Source: Roseburia sp.
GTDB taxonomy: Bacteria; Bacillota; Clostridia; Lachnospirales; Lachnospiraceae
DNA: 64,000 nucleotides
Reading direction: 5' to 3'
Assembly: GCA_022771695.1 (NCBI GenBank)
Contig: JALEKJ010000046.1
Coordinates: 62,001 to 126,000 of the forward strand
The translations under genes and the position numbers were made by a program. How positions within the stretch are numbered: the first letter of the stretch is position 1; every line of letters begins with the position of its first letter. Shown piece by piece: positions 9,917 through 18,099 of this stretch. The notes below the pieces were generated by a model that did no database searches, was not told the origin of the DNA, and saw only the letters and a list, made by a program, of their open reading frames with translations.

Positions 9917-10369
9917 ATGAAGTGTCCGTTTTGCAGTAGTGAGAATACCAGAGTAATCGATTCAAGACCGGCAGACGATAATAATTCGATTCGTCGCCGC
10001 AGATTATGTGATGATTGCGGAAAGCGTTTTACCACTTATGAGAAGGTGGAGACGATTCCTCTTATCGTAATCAAGAAAGACAATACGAGAGAACAGTATG
10101 ATCGCTCTAAAATTGAGGGCGGAGTGCTTCGTGCATGTCATAAGCGTCCGATTTCTGTGAACCAGATAAATCAGTTGATTGATGAGGTGGAGACAGAGAT
10201 ATTTAACCGTGAGGAAAAGGAGATACCGAGTTCCCTGATTGGCGAGATTGTGATGGATAAGCTGAAGGACCTAGAGGCGGTAGCCTATGTCCGTTTTGCA
10301 TCTGTGTATCGCGAATTTAAGGATGTCAATACATTCATGAGCGAATTGAAAAAAATGCTGGATAAATAG
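9917..10369 (+). CDS. nrdR: Transcriptional repressor NrdR
   Basis: 150 residues. The N-terminal zinc ribbon has CPFC (residues 3-6) and CDDC, followed by an RRRR-type basic stretch and an ATP-cone domain (IVIKKDNTREQYDRSKI onward). NrdR senses ATP/dATP and represses ribonucleotide reductase genes. GGAGG precedes the ATG. No nrd gene lies in the window. Confidence 0.95.
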   Translation: MKCPFCSSENTRVIDSRPADDNNSIRRRRLCDDCGKRFTTYEKVETIPLIVIKKDNTREQYDRSKIEGGVLRACHKRPISVNQINQLIDEVETEIFNREEKEIPSSLIGEIVMDKLKDLEAVAYVRFASVYREFKDVNTFMSELKKMLDK

Positions 10370-10436
10370 TTCAGATATTCTCGTTTTGTGCCGATATATG
10401 AGAAGTAGTAATTGCTAACAGTAATGGAGAGATTGT

Positions 10437-10832
10437 ATGAATATATCAGGAATCCGCACCTATGCGGGATTTTATGATTACAATACAATAAAGAATCAGG
10501 AAGCGCATGGTCGACAGATTGCGGAGTCGAAAGCGGAAGCGGCGGAGACTTTGGCAACGCAGGAAGAGCAGCAGAGTAAAGAGGCAGAGCAGGTAATTGC
10601 TGCGCCGGCGAAACAGGATAACGGTGCCAGTGAGTATGCGAAGCAGTATCAGCCTGATGCTACCTATGAGCTTAAGGGTGTAGACAGCGATATTGCGAAC
10701 TTGGACGTTGCGAAAGCACTTTCTGATATGAAGAAGGATCAGGTGCTCCAGCAGTATCAGTTCTTTGTGGGTGAAAGCAAGGCTGGGGAAGCGCTTACAG
10801 AGAATCGTAAGGATGAGAACTTTTATTTATAG
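10437..10832 (+). CDS. Small hydrophilic protein of unknown function
   Basis: 131 residues. I do not recognise a domain. The protein begins MNISGIRTYAGFYDYNTIK, continues into an Ala/Glu/Gln-rich, probably helical middle (about 25-65), and ends DENFYL. No signal peptide or membrane segment. A GGAG site 8 bases before the ATG and a terminator right after the stop support a real, probably monocistronic gene. Confidence 0.7.
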   Translation: MNISGIRTYAGFYDYNTIKNQEAHGRQIAESKAEAAETLATQEEQQSKEAEQVIAAPAKQDNGASEYAKQYQPDATYELKGVDSDIANLDVAKALSDMKKDQVLQQYQFFVGESKAGEALTENRKDENFYL

Positions 10833-10846
10833 TTACATAACAGATT

Positions 10847-10876
10847 AGGAGAAGCGAGAATGTTTCTCCTTTTTTT
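10847..10876 (+). terminator. Intrinsic terminator after the 10437 gene
   Basis: Arms AGGAGAA (10847-10853) and TTCTCCT (10864-10870) are followed by six Ts. It closes the nrdR/10437 transcript. Confidence 0.8.
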
Positions 10877-11010
10877 ATGCAATCGGAAAGAGCTTCTTCT
10901 TTGCATAAATGGTTTCTAAAAACTGGGGGTGGATATTTTTTAGAAAATGTAGTAATCTATGTGAGTAATTGCTTTGAAAAGAGACACGCGAAGAAAAGGA
11001 GCATTTATAT

Positions 11011-11553
11011 ATGAGGATAAGACCGGAGGATGCTTGCTGCGTGGCAGTTGATTATCAGGAAAAGTTTATGCCTGTCATTGCAGAGCGAGAACAGTTGCTG
11101 GCAAATTCAGGGAAACTGTTGAAAGGCATGCGGATACTTGAAATTCCGCTTGTAGTGACGACGCAGTATGCGAGGGGACTTGGGCTTACGATACCGGAGA
11201 TTCGTACGGCGGCAGAGACGGAGAAATTCTTCGATAAAAAGAGCTTTTCCATTTATGGAGATGAGGCAATTCAGAAGCACTTGGAGACACTGGGGAGAAA
11301 ACAGGTTATTCTGTGTGGCATCGAGGCGCATATCTGTGTACTTCAGTCTGTAATAGAACTTGCCGGTGCCGGGTATCAGCCAATTCTGGTAGAAGATTGT
11401 ATCAGTTCCAGGAGGCTTAGTGACAAGAGCACGGCAATTATGCGCGCACGGGCAGAGGGAGCTATTGTCACCACATATGAATCTTTATTGTTTGAACTGC
11501 TGGAAAGTGCAGAGCATGCGAAGTTCAAACAGATTTCAAACCTTGTAAAATAG
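11011..11553 (+). CDS. Isochorismatase-fold cysteine hydrolase
   Basis: 180 residues. Catalytic triad positions typical of the superfamily are visible: Asp in AVDYQEKF near the N-terminus, a Lys in FFDKKSFS, and the nucleophile Cys in GIEAHICVLQS. The family hydrolyses amides or vinyl ethers (nicotinamidase, isochorismatase, hydantoin relatives); the substrate here cannot be told. A GGAG site precedes the ATG. It is followed 18 bases later by yqeG. Confidence 0.88.
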   Translation: MRIRPEDACCVAVDYQEKFMPVIAEREQLLANSGKLLKGMRILEIPLVVTTQYARGLGLTIPEIRTAAETEKFFDKKSFSIYGDEAIQKHLETLGRKQVILCGIEAHICVLQSVIELAGAGYQPILVEDCISSRRLSDKSTAIMRARAEGAIVTTYESLLFELLESAEHAKFKQISNLVK

Positions 11554-11571
11554 ACAGAGGACAGATGAGAT

Positions 11572-12072
11572 ATGTTACAAAAATTCTATCCGGGAGAATA
11601 CATGGATTCTACCTATGACATCGATTTTGATAAGCTATATGCAGAAGGGTATCGTGCGGTTATTTTTGATGTTGACAATACGCTGGTGCCACATGGCGCG
11701 CCGGCGGATGAAAGGGCATGCGCATTGTTTGCACATTTAAAGGAACTGGGTTTTGCGTGCATGCTGCTTTCCAACAACAAAGAGCCGCGTGTGAAGATGT
11801 TTAACGATGCTGTACAGGTGTCTTACATCTACAAAGCCGGAAAGCCAAAGCCTGCCAGCTATCGGAAAGCGATGGAGCAAATGGGAACAAACACCGGAAA
11901 CACGGTATTTGTCGGTGACCAGATTTTTACGGATGTATATGGCGCAAATCTTGCCGGAATCCGCTCAATTCTGGTGAAGCCGATTCATCCGAAGGAAGAA
12001 ATACAGATTGTACTGAAGCGATATCTGGAGAAGATTGTATTATTTTTCTATAAGCGAAAAAAATTGCAGTAA
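11572..12072 (+). CDS. yqeG: YqeG-family HAD (IIIA) phosphatase
   Basis: 166 residues. HAD motif I is FDVDNTLVPHGA, motif II LLSNN, motif III lysine in KAGKPKP, and motif IV VGDQIFTD. The cap-less IIIA architecture and length match YqeG, a conserved Firmicutes phosphatase of unsettled substrate (the PGP phosphatase PgpX/Gep4 branch is related). It lies between the hydrolase and rpiB. Confidence 0.88.
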   Translation: MLQKFYPGEYMDSTYDIDFDKLYAEGYRAVIFDVDNTLVPHGAPADERACALFAHLKELGFACMLLSNNKEPRVKMFNDAVQVSYIYKAGKPKPASYRKAMEQMGTNTGNTVFVGDQIFTDVYGANLAGIRSILVKPIHPKEEIQIVLKRYLEKIVLFFYKRKKLQ

Positions 12073-12092
12073 CACTGCGGAATGGAGAGATT

Positions 12093-12536
12093 ATGAAAAT
12101 TGTAATTGGTAATGATCATGCAGCAACAGCGCTGAAATTTGAGATTGTGGACTATTTAAAGAGTCTGGGTCATGAAGTTATTAACATTGGCACAGATACG
12201 ACAGAGAGCTGCAATTATCCGGAGTATGGCGAGAAGGTAGGCCGTATGGTAGTTGCAGGCGAGGCAGACTGTGGTGTGCTCATCTGTGGAACAGGTGTAG
12301 GTATCTCTATTGCGGCAAACAAGGTACCGGGCGTGCGTGCAGCAGTATGCTCTGATACGGCGACAGCTCGTTTGGTGAAGGAGCATAACAATGCGAACAT
12401 CATTGCATTCGGTGCGAGAATTGTCGGAAGCGAGCTTGCAAAAGATATCGTAAAGGCATATCTGGATGCAGAATTCGCAGGAGGAAGACATCAGACCAGA
12501 ATCGATTTAATTCACGAAATTGAGAAAAGAGGCTGA
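12093..12536 (+). CDS. rpiB: Ribose 5-phosphate isomerase B
   Basis: 147 residues. The N-terminus MKIVIGNDHAA and the catalytic Cys loop LICGTGVGISIAANK match RpiB. It interconverts ribose 5-phosphate and ribulose 5-phosphate, complementing rpe at 6930. GGAGAG site before the ATG. Confidence 0.95.
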   Translation: MKIVIGNDHAATALKFEIVDYLKSLGHEVINIGTDTTESCNYPEYGEKVGRMVVAGEADCGVLICGTGVGISIAANKVPGVRAAVCSDTATARLVKEHNNANIIAFGARIVGSELAKDIVKAYLDAEFAGGRHQTRIDLIHEIEKRG

Positions 12537-12596
12537 TTCCTGCTGTGCAATATGCATAGAAAATGCGATATTACGCGATGTATGGAGAAAAAAGGC

Positions 12597-12625
12597 TTGA
12601 AATATGCCGGGATTTATTATAGAAT
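12597..12625 (+). promoter_or_regulatory. Sigma-A promoter of efp
   Basis: TTGAAA (12597-12602), 17-base spacer, TAGAAT (12620-12625), about 50 bases before the efp ATG. It gives efp its own transcript. Confidence 0.6.
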
Positions 12626-12678
12626 ATAGAAATCAGAGAGTCCAAAAACTCGGGCGTATTTTTAAGGAGGAAGTTTAC

Positions 12679-13236
12679 ATGATTTCAGCAGGAGATTTCA
12701 GAAATGGTATTACCATCGAGTTAGAGGGTAATATTTATCAGATTATCGAATTCCAGCACGTTAAACCAGGTAAAGGTGCAGCGTTTGTAAGAACTAAGTT
12801 AAAGAATATCAAGAGTGGTGGTGTTGTCGAGAAGACATTCCGTCCGACTGAGAAATGTCCACAGGCACGTATCGACAGAAAAGATTACACCTATCTTTAT
12901 GCAGATGGTGATTTATACAACTTCATGGACGCAGAGACTTATGAACAGATTGCATTGTCTAAGGATGATATCGGTGATGCATTGAAGTTTGTAAAAGAGA
13001 ACGAGATGGTTAAGATGTGTTCTCATAACGGAAGCGTATTCGCAGTTGAGCCGCCTCTGTTTGTTGAGCTTCAGATTACAGATACTGAGCCGGGCTTCAA
13101 GGGAGATACAGCTACAGGCGCTACAAAGCCGGCAGTTGTTGAGACAGGAGCTACGGTATATGTTCCGTTATTCGTTGAGCAGGGCGATGTGATTAAGATT
13201 GATACACGTACCGGTGAGTATCTGTCCCGTGTATAA
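12679..13236 (+). CDS. efp: Elongation factor P
   Basis: 185 residues in three beta-barrel domains. The modification loop at residues 30-36 reads KPGKGAA, so the lysine that carries the Firmicutes modification is present. EF-P rescues ribosomes stalled at polyproline. I start at the ATG at 12679, which has a strong AAGGAGG site; the frame upstream is open from 12604 but has no site. A terminator follows. Confidence 0.97.
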   Translation: MISAGDFRNGITIELEGNIYQIIEFQHVKPGKGAAFVRTKLKNIKSGGVVEKTFRPTEKCPQARIDRKDYTYLYADGDLYNFMDAETYEQIALSKDDIGDALKFVKENEMVKMCSHNGSVFAVEPPLFVELQITDTEPGFKGDTATGATKPAVVETGATVYVPLFVEQGDVIKIDTRTGEYLSRV

Positions 13237-13267
13237 GATTTTAGGACAAGTTCAGATTGAAGATGAG

Positions 13268-13297
13268 AAAAGCTAGGAAGAGGTTTCTTCCTAGCTT
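13268..13297. terminator. Bidirectional terminator between efp and spoVB-like gene
   Basis: AAGCTAGGAAGA pairs with TCTTCCTAGCTT, flanked by A-rich sequence on the left and T-rich on the right, so it can work in both directions for the convergent efp and flippase genes. It slightly overlaps the flippase stop. Confidence 0.85.
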
Positions 13298-14649
13298 TTT
13301 TGTGTATTCGGAAACTGCGCTGTCATCCGAAGCAACAATACAATCGCAAGCACTGACATCACCGCTTGACTAATCAGAATTCCCCACAGATAGCTCTTGA
13401 TTCCATAAACCGGTACTGCAAAGAGCACGAAGAGGATACGGATACCGCAGGAGAGCAGGTTTAAGAAAAATGTAAGCCCGGGGAAGCCGAGACCGTGTAG
13501 AATGCTGCTTAAGGTGGAACCCAGATAGAGGAACGGACAAATCCAGCCGAGTGTTGTGATAAAAGTGCCGGCGAGTGCATTTCCAAAGAGGAAGTTTCCT
13601 AGAAAATCACCGGTAATAAGGAACGCAAACGTTGCGAGGAATCCCAAAATCAGGCAGGATTCGATTGTCTTTTTTAGGGTTCGCCGTATCAGGCGCTCGT
13701 CTCCGACAGCTTTTGCCTCTGAGATAGTCGGAAGCAAAAGTACGGAGACAGAATTCGTGATGACGGAAGGAAACATAATGACAGACATGGACATACCTGT
13801 GAGGATACCATATACGCCAAGCGCTTCTGCAGTTTCATATCCAAACAGTTTCAGGCGGTTTGGAATCATGATATTCTCATAGCTGGAAAAAAGATTTAGA
13901 ACAACACGGTTTGCAGTCAGCGGGGTTGCCATATACATGAGGTTTTTTGCACAGGAGGACCAGGACAGTATCCGGTTGCCGGAACCGGACGGCAGCTTCG
14001 TGCAGCTTAACGAGACAAGCGTGCTTGCAACCTCGCCTAAAACCATGCCCCACATCGTAATCGAGAGCGGAACAGCCGTCTGTTCGCGCATATGAATGGC
14101 GTAAAGCACATAAACAGTGCCGACTCTGGCAAGCTGCTCTGCGAGCTGGGTGAGTGCCGGAATTCCGGTTTTTTTCAAACCATAATAGTAGCCATTGATA
14201 CAGGCATGAATGCAGCTTGGCACAAAGGAAAGTGAGAGCACGGAAAGCAGCGGTGCACATCTGGCATCTCCAAGCCAGGCACCTGCGATAAAGTTTGCAT
14301 TTTTCCATAGAAGCAGGCTAAAAACTGCAGATAAGAGTAGGGAGATGGTAAGTCCGGTAAAGAGATAACGTTTCGCGCCATGCGGATTTTTTTTCCCGAT
14401 TTCGGTAGAGACAAAACGGGAGATGGAGGTCTGGATGCCGGCAGCAGTAATAGCGAAACCCAATGACATGACAGGAGATGTCAACTGATAGATACCAAGC
14501 CCTTCTGCACCAATCACACGCGAGAGGAATATTCTATAGAAGAAGCCGATAATTCGGGTGAGTACACCAGCAAATGTCAAAAGGAGAGTACCGGTGATAA
14601 AGGAACTTTTTATGGAGTTTCCGGAAGCAGAATGTTTGGAAAGCGTCAT
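13291..14649 (-). CDS. SpoVB/MurJ-type lipid flippase (MOP family)
   Basis: 452 residues from the ATG at 14649 (an in-frame TTG 9 bases earlier is closer to the GGAGG site and may be the real start). About 12-14 hydrophobic segments are visible; the first reads TGTLLLTFAGVLTRIIGFFY. This fits the MOP superfamily branch that includes stage V sporulation protein B and lipid II flippases. It probably moves lipid-linked wall or cortex precursors across the membrane. It is divergent from the cysteine desulfurase. Confidence 0.88.
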   Translation of the reverse strand: MTLSKHSASGNSIKSSFITGTLLLTFAGVLTRIIGFFYRIFLSRVIGAEGLGIYQLTSPVMSLGFAITAAGIQTSISRFVSTEIGKKNPHGAKRYLFTGLTISLLLSAVFSLLLWKNANFIAGAWLGDARCAPLLSVLSLSFVPSCIHACINGYYYGLKKTGIPALTQLAEQLARVGTVYVLYAIHMREQTAVPLSITMWGMVLGEVASTLVSLSCTKLPSGSGNRILSWSSCAKNLMYMATPLTANRVVLNLFSSYENIMIPNRLKLFGYETAEALGVYGILTGMSMSVIMFPSVITNSVSVLLLPTISEAKAVGDERLIRRTLKKTIESCLILGFLATFAFLITGDFLGNFLFGNALAGTFITTLGWICPFLYLGSTLSSILHGLGFPGLTFFLNLLSCGIRILFVLFAVPVYGIKSYLWGILISQAVMSVLAIVLLLRMTAQFPNTQKS

Positions 14650-14710
14650 TTTTGGCAAAAAAACCTCCAAATGTTCTATCCTTTCAATATATGTAGAAGG
14701 AGAGGGAAAC

Positions 14711-15868
14711 ATGAGTAGTCAAATATATAAAGACATATATCTGGATAATGCAGCGACGACTCAGATGGCAGGTGCCGTAGAGGAGGCAATGCAGCCTTAT
14801 TTGAGAGAAAATTTTGGAAATGCATCCACAATGTATAGCTATGGGGAAGATGCGAGGACAGCAATCGAGGAAGCGCGAAGAATGATTGCTGAGTCATTGA
14901 AGGCGAAGCCTTCAGAAATCTATTTCACGTCCGGAGGAAGTGAGTCGGACAACTGGGCGGTAAAGGGAATCGCAGGCGCCCTGAAAGAGAAGGGGCGTCA
15001 TATTATCACAAGCAGAATTGAACACCACGCTATCTTAAATTCCTGCGAGTACTTAGAGCACCTCGGATATGAAGTCACATATCTGGATGTAGATAGCAAC
15101 GGGATGGTATCCGTAGAAGCGTTGGAACATGCAATCAGACAAGATACGACATTAATTACAATCATGTTTGGAAATAATGAAATCGGAACGATACAGCCAA
15201 TTATGGAAATTGGAAAAATTGCAAGAGAGCATCAGGTATTGTTCCACACAGACGCGGTGCAGGCATATGCACAGATTCCGATATCGGTGCGCCAGTATCC
15301 AATCGACCTTTTAAGTGCAAGTGCACATAAGTTTCATGGACCCAAAGGGGTGGGATTCCTCTATGTGCGTGAGGGGGTACAGATTCCATCGTTTATCCAT
15401 GGAGGCGGGCAGGAACAGGGAAAACGTGCGGGAACGGAAAATGTGGCAGGAATTGTCGGAATGGGAAAAGCAGCAGAATTGGCACATCATGGAATGAGAC
15501 AGCGCATCCACAGAGAGACCATGTTGCGCAATTATCTGATGGAAAAAGTGACGCATGAGATACCGGGAGCACGCATTAATGGACATCGTGTAAGGCGACT
15601 GCCGGGAAATGTGAGCATGAGCTTTGAAGGTGTCGACGGGGCATCTCTTTTGATACTGTTGGACGAGGATGGGATTTGTGCATCCGGTGGTTCCGCATGT
15701 AATACCGGAGAAAGCCGGGTATCCTATGTGATTGCAGCAATCGGAGTGCCGGAGGAATATGCCGCGGGCACGATTCGTATGACACTTTGTGGGGATACGA
15801 CGAGAGAGGAGATAGATACAGCGGTGGAATCCCTAAAACGAGGTATAAAACTGCTCAGGGATTCCTAA
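14711..15868 (+). CDS. Cysteine desulfurase (NifS/IscS-like)
   Basis: 385 residues, fold-type I PLP enzyme. The YLDNAATTQ N-terminus, the HTDAVQ region, the PLP lysine in SAHKFHGPKG and the catalytic Cys loop GGSACNTG are present. It releases sulfur from cysteine for Fe-S clusters or tRNA thiolation. I use the ATG at 14711 with a purine-rich site (AAGGAGAGG). No scaffold gene or thiI follows, so its acceptor is unclear. The stop is only 4 bases from the convergent GGDEF gene. Confidence 0.93.
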   Translation: MSSQIYKDIYLDNAATTQMAGAVEEAMQPYLRENFGNASTMYSYGEDARTAIEEARRMIAESLKAKPSEIYFTSGGSESDNWAVKGIAGALKEKGRHIITSRIEHHAILNSCEYLEHLGYEVTYLDVDSNGMVSVEALEHAIRQDTTLITIMFGNNEIGTIQPIMEIGKIAREHQVLFHTDAVQAYAQIPISVRQYPIDLLSASAHKFHGPKGVGFLYVREGVQIPSFIHGGGQEQGKRAGTENVAGIVGMGKAAELAHHGMRQRIHRETMLRNYLMEKVTHEIPGARINGHRVRRLPGNVSMSFEGVDGASLLILLDEDGICASGGSACNTGESRVSYVIAAIGVPEEYAAGTIRMTLCGDTTREEIDTAVESLKRGIKLLRDS

Positions 15869-15872
15869 GCTG

Positions 15873-17414
15873 TTATTCGGCGACAACGACTTTGTTACGC
15901 CCTTCCAGTTTGGCGCGATAGAGTGCTTTGTCTGCCGCAGAAAAAAGAGTTTCATAGTTGTAACAATATTCAGAAGAAAATGCGATACCGATACTTGCCT
16001 GCGTGGTGATTGTGATATTGCGCTCAGAGGTTCGTCTGTGAATTTCCTGTCGCAAAATCTCGGTTTGCAGGATAATAAAAGAACGATCGGTCGCATCGCT
16101 TATGTATACCAGAAATTCATCTCCGCCGACGCGTCCGCAGAGTGCATTATCCTTGAAATAATTTTGGATAACCGAAGCAGTCTGGCAGATAAAAGAATCG
16201 CCCGTCAGGTGTCCAAGCGTATCATTAATCTGCTTGAAGTGGTCTAAGTCAACCAGAATCAAGGCAGACTGCTTGGCAGGCGAAGCCTTAGATAAGTCTT
16301 CCTCTACCAGAAACTGAATCGTGTATTTGTTCAAAAGCCCTGTCATCTGATCAATGCGGCTTTTCTCGCGATACAGTTCAGAATCGTTTTTGGTCTGACG
16401 CAGACGTTCCACATATTCAAGACTGTAAAGCTTTGCCTGATTCTGTTCTTCCTGATAGCGGGAATGGAGCATAATCATCTGACCGCAGTAATGCAGATAA
16501 TCACTGGCAAGACAAAACTTTTTGCTGTAGGCAACTTGATATTTCAGGTAGGTATAGCGGAGAAAAATAAGTGGTGACTGCATGCAGTATGGCTGTATAT
16601 AGGAGAGGACAGAGGAAAGTGCCTCTGACATCTCTTTTTCCAACAGATAGTCGCAAATATCGAAATAGAACTCAGACAACTCCAGAAAATCCATGCTGGA
16701 GGACACAAGAGTCAAAAGCTTGGCGAGCGTTTCTTTTAGTGCTTTGTCATTCTTGTGCATATCGTAAAGGCGTACATTCAGATTGAGTACGGATGCATCA
16801 TAGAATAGCATCGGATTCCCCTGCATCAGAGTCTCAATTCTCTGACTGTCATCAAGAGCCTTCTCGTATTCGTGATTCTTACAATATAGGATGCCGCGGT
16901 AAGCGTGGCAGAGTACGGCAATATTATAGGACTGATTGGCAGAATCACCGGCATAGAATAGTGCCTGATTAAAGTAATCAAGAGCAGTATCATAGACCTC
17001 CAACTGTCCGTAAATCAAACCGAGATTGGTACAACACACGGCACATTCGCGTGTAAGTTTTAAATCGGTGCTGAGGGTCTTTGCCTGAAGCAGATAATTG
17101 ATGGCAATCGTCTCCTGTCCCAGATAGCTGTAAATAAGTCCAATGATATTGTAGGACAATGCATCTAAGTAATAGAGAGACGTACTTTTCGGTGCCTGAA
17201 GGCAGCGCGTAAGAAAGCTTAGAGCCTGATTTAAGTCTCCGAGCCGAAAAAAGTACTCGCCCTCATAGAACAGCAGCAGAGATAATTCATCCGGATCGTG
17301 CTGGTCAATAAGTGCACCGTAAGATTGGTATAGGGAAAGCGTTTCCTTGGTAATGGGAAGAAAACGTTGCTTTTCCATTTGTTCAATCAAAGCAGTTTTC
17401 TCGTTTGTTATCAT
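15873..17414 (-). CDS. TPR-repeat diguanylate cyclase (GGDEF)
   Basis: 513 residues. The N-terminal two thirds (about 10-340) is helical with several tetratricopeptide-like repeats (for example around ALSFLTRCLQAP and ALDYFNQALFYAGDS). A short coiled linker precedes the GGDEF domain (about 355-513) with an intact GGDEF active-site motif and the upstream DLDHFKQIND metal site. It should make cyclic di-GMP in the cytosol, with the TPR region as input. The RxxD inhibitory site expected 5 residues before GGDEF is absent. The ATG at 17414 has AGGTGG upstream. Confidence 0.92.
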   Translation of the reverse strand: MITNEKTALIEQMEKQRFLPITKETLSLYQSYGALIDQHDPDELSLLLFYEGEYFFRLGDLNQALSFLTRCLQAPKSTSLYYLDALSYNIIGLIYSYLGQETIAINYLLQAKTLSTDLKLTRECAVCCTNLGLIYGQLEVYDTALDYFNQALFYAGDSANQSYNIAVLCHAYRGILYCKNHEYEKALDDSQRIETLMQGNPMLFYDASVLNLNVRLYDMHKNDKALKETLAKLLTLVSSSMDFLELSEFYFDICDYLLEKEMSEALSSVLSYIQPYCMQSPLIFLRYTYLKYQVAYSKKFCLASDYLHYCGQMIMLHSRYQEEQNQAKLYSLEYVERLRQTKNDSELYREKSRIDQMTGLLNKYTIQFLVEEDLSKASPAKQSALILVDLDHFKQINDTLGHLTGDSFICQTASVIQNYFKDNALCGRVGGDEFLVYISDATDRSFIILQTEILRQEIHRRTSERNITITTQASIGIAFSSEYCYNYETLFSAADKALYRAKLEGRNKVVVAE

Positions 17415-17444
17415 ATGTGTTTCCACCTTTAAAATAATACTTAT

Positions 17445-17473
17445 ATTATAGAAGTATTTAAGCTGTAAGGCAA
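17445..17473 (-). promoter_or_regulatory. Promoter of the GGDEF gene
   Basis: Read on the - strand: TTGCCT (17473-17468), 17-base spacer, TATAAT (17450-17445), about 31 bases before the ATG. Confidence 0.65.
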
Positions 17474-17607
17474 GGATTGGAAACGTTTTTGACAGAAATA
17501 ATTGTAAGAAATTATAAAATTCTGCTGGAAAAAAATGGGTTCTGGGAAAAGTTGCACAAGTATAATTATGCATTTGTGAACAAATTGTGGAAAGGAAATT
17601 ATTTGAT

Positions 17608-17651
17608 GGGTATTTTGCCGAAAATCGAGCGAAAGAATTGGCAAAATGCCC
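17608..17651 (+). repeat. Long inverted repeat upstream of the HPr-like gene
   Basis: Arms 17608-17619 (GGGTATTTTGCC) and 17640-17651 (GGCAAAATGCCC) pair over 12 positions with one G-T wobble around a 20-base loop. It lies in the 363-base interval between the GGDEF and HPr-like genes, which otherwise contains two promoters and a second inverted repeat but no gene I can support. It is not followed by a T-run. Operator or RNA element; function unknown. Confidence 0.5.
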
Positions 17652-17664
17652 GTAAAACAGCAGG

Positions 17665-17713
17665 TTTTGGGGATGGAAACAGATTTGACAAACCCCAAAA
17701 ATTATGGAATAAT
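17665..17713 (+). promoter_or_regulatory. Promoter with overlapping inverted repeat, HPr-like gene
   Basis: TTGACA (17685-17690), 17-base spacer and AATAAT (17708-17713) form a good sigma-A promoter. TTTTGGGG (17665-17672) and CCCCAAAA (17693-17700) form an 8-base-pair inverted repeat whose right arm lies in the promoter spacer, so a bound repressor could block it. A second, poorer promoter-like pair (TTGACA 17733) is too close to the ATG to be likely. Confidence 0.55.
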
Positions 17714-17777
17714 TGCGCCGTTAGAAACGAATTTGACATTTTCAGTTTTTGTGTTTAATAGAAAGGAATTGGGAACT

Positions 17778-18005
17778 ATGTTTGAGAAGAAAATCAGATT
17801 ATCTGACACCGATGAGGTAAAGGATTTTGTAAGAGCTGCCGGAAAATGTGATTTTGATATCGACGTTTTTTATTGCAGAGCAGTGATTGATGCGAAGTCT
17901 TTGCTCGGAATGTTATATCTTGGAATCGGTAAGGAATTGACAATTAAGTATGGCGGGAATGATCTTGCTTTTGAGAAGAACATTCAGAAATATGCAGTCT
18001 GTTAA
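17778..18005 (+). CDS. HPr-family protein lacking the phosphorylated histidine (Crh-like)
   Basis: 75 residues. The C-terminal half (AKSLLGMLYLGIGKELTI) clearly matches the Ser46 region of HPr, with the regulatory Ser kept. The N-terminal GxHARPA segment that carries His15 is missing: the matching part reads LSDTDEVKDFVRAAG. It therefore cannot carry PTS phosphate as HPr does; by analogy with Crh a role in Ser-phosphate signalling is possible. ATG at 17778 with AAAGGAATT upstream. It is monocistronic, closed by a terminator. Confidence 0.82.
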   Translation: MFEKKIRLSDTDEVKDFVRAAGKCDFDIDVFYCRAVIDAKSLLGMLYLGIGKELTIKYGGNDLAFEKNIQKYAVC

Positions 18006-18021
18006 GAGATGCGTGTCAAAG

Positions 18022-18057
18022 AGAGCCTTCGGGAATTTCCCGAGGCTTTCTTTTTTT
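18022..18057 (+). terminator. Terminator after the HPr-like gene
   Basis: AGAGCCTTCGGGAA pairs with TTCCCGAGGCTTT (one bulge), then TTTTTTT. Confidence 0.85.
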
Positions 18058-18099
18058 GTGAAACTTTTGTTCTGTAACAAGATATGATACAATGATTTC

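Noticed and set aside
17608-17700. c-di-GMP riboswitch between the GGDEF and HPr-like genes
   Set aside because: The GEMM core strings are absent; the first repeat also lies upstream of the best promoter, so it may not be transcribed from it.
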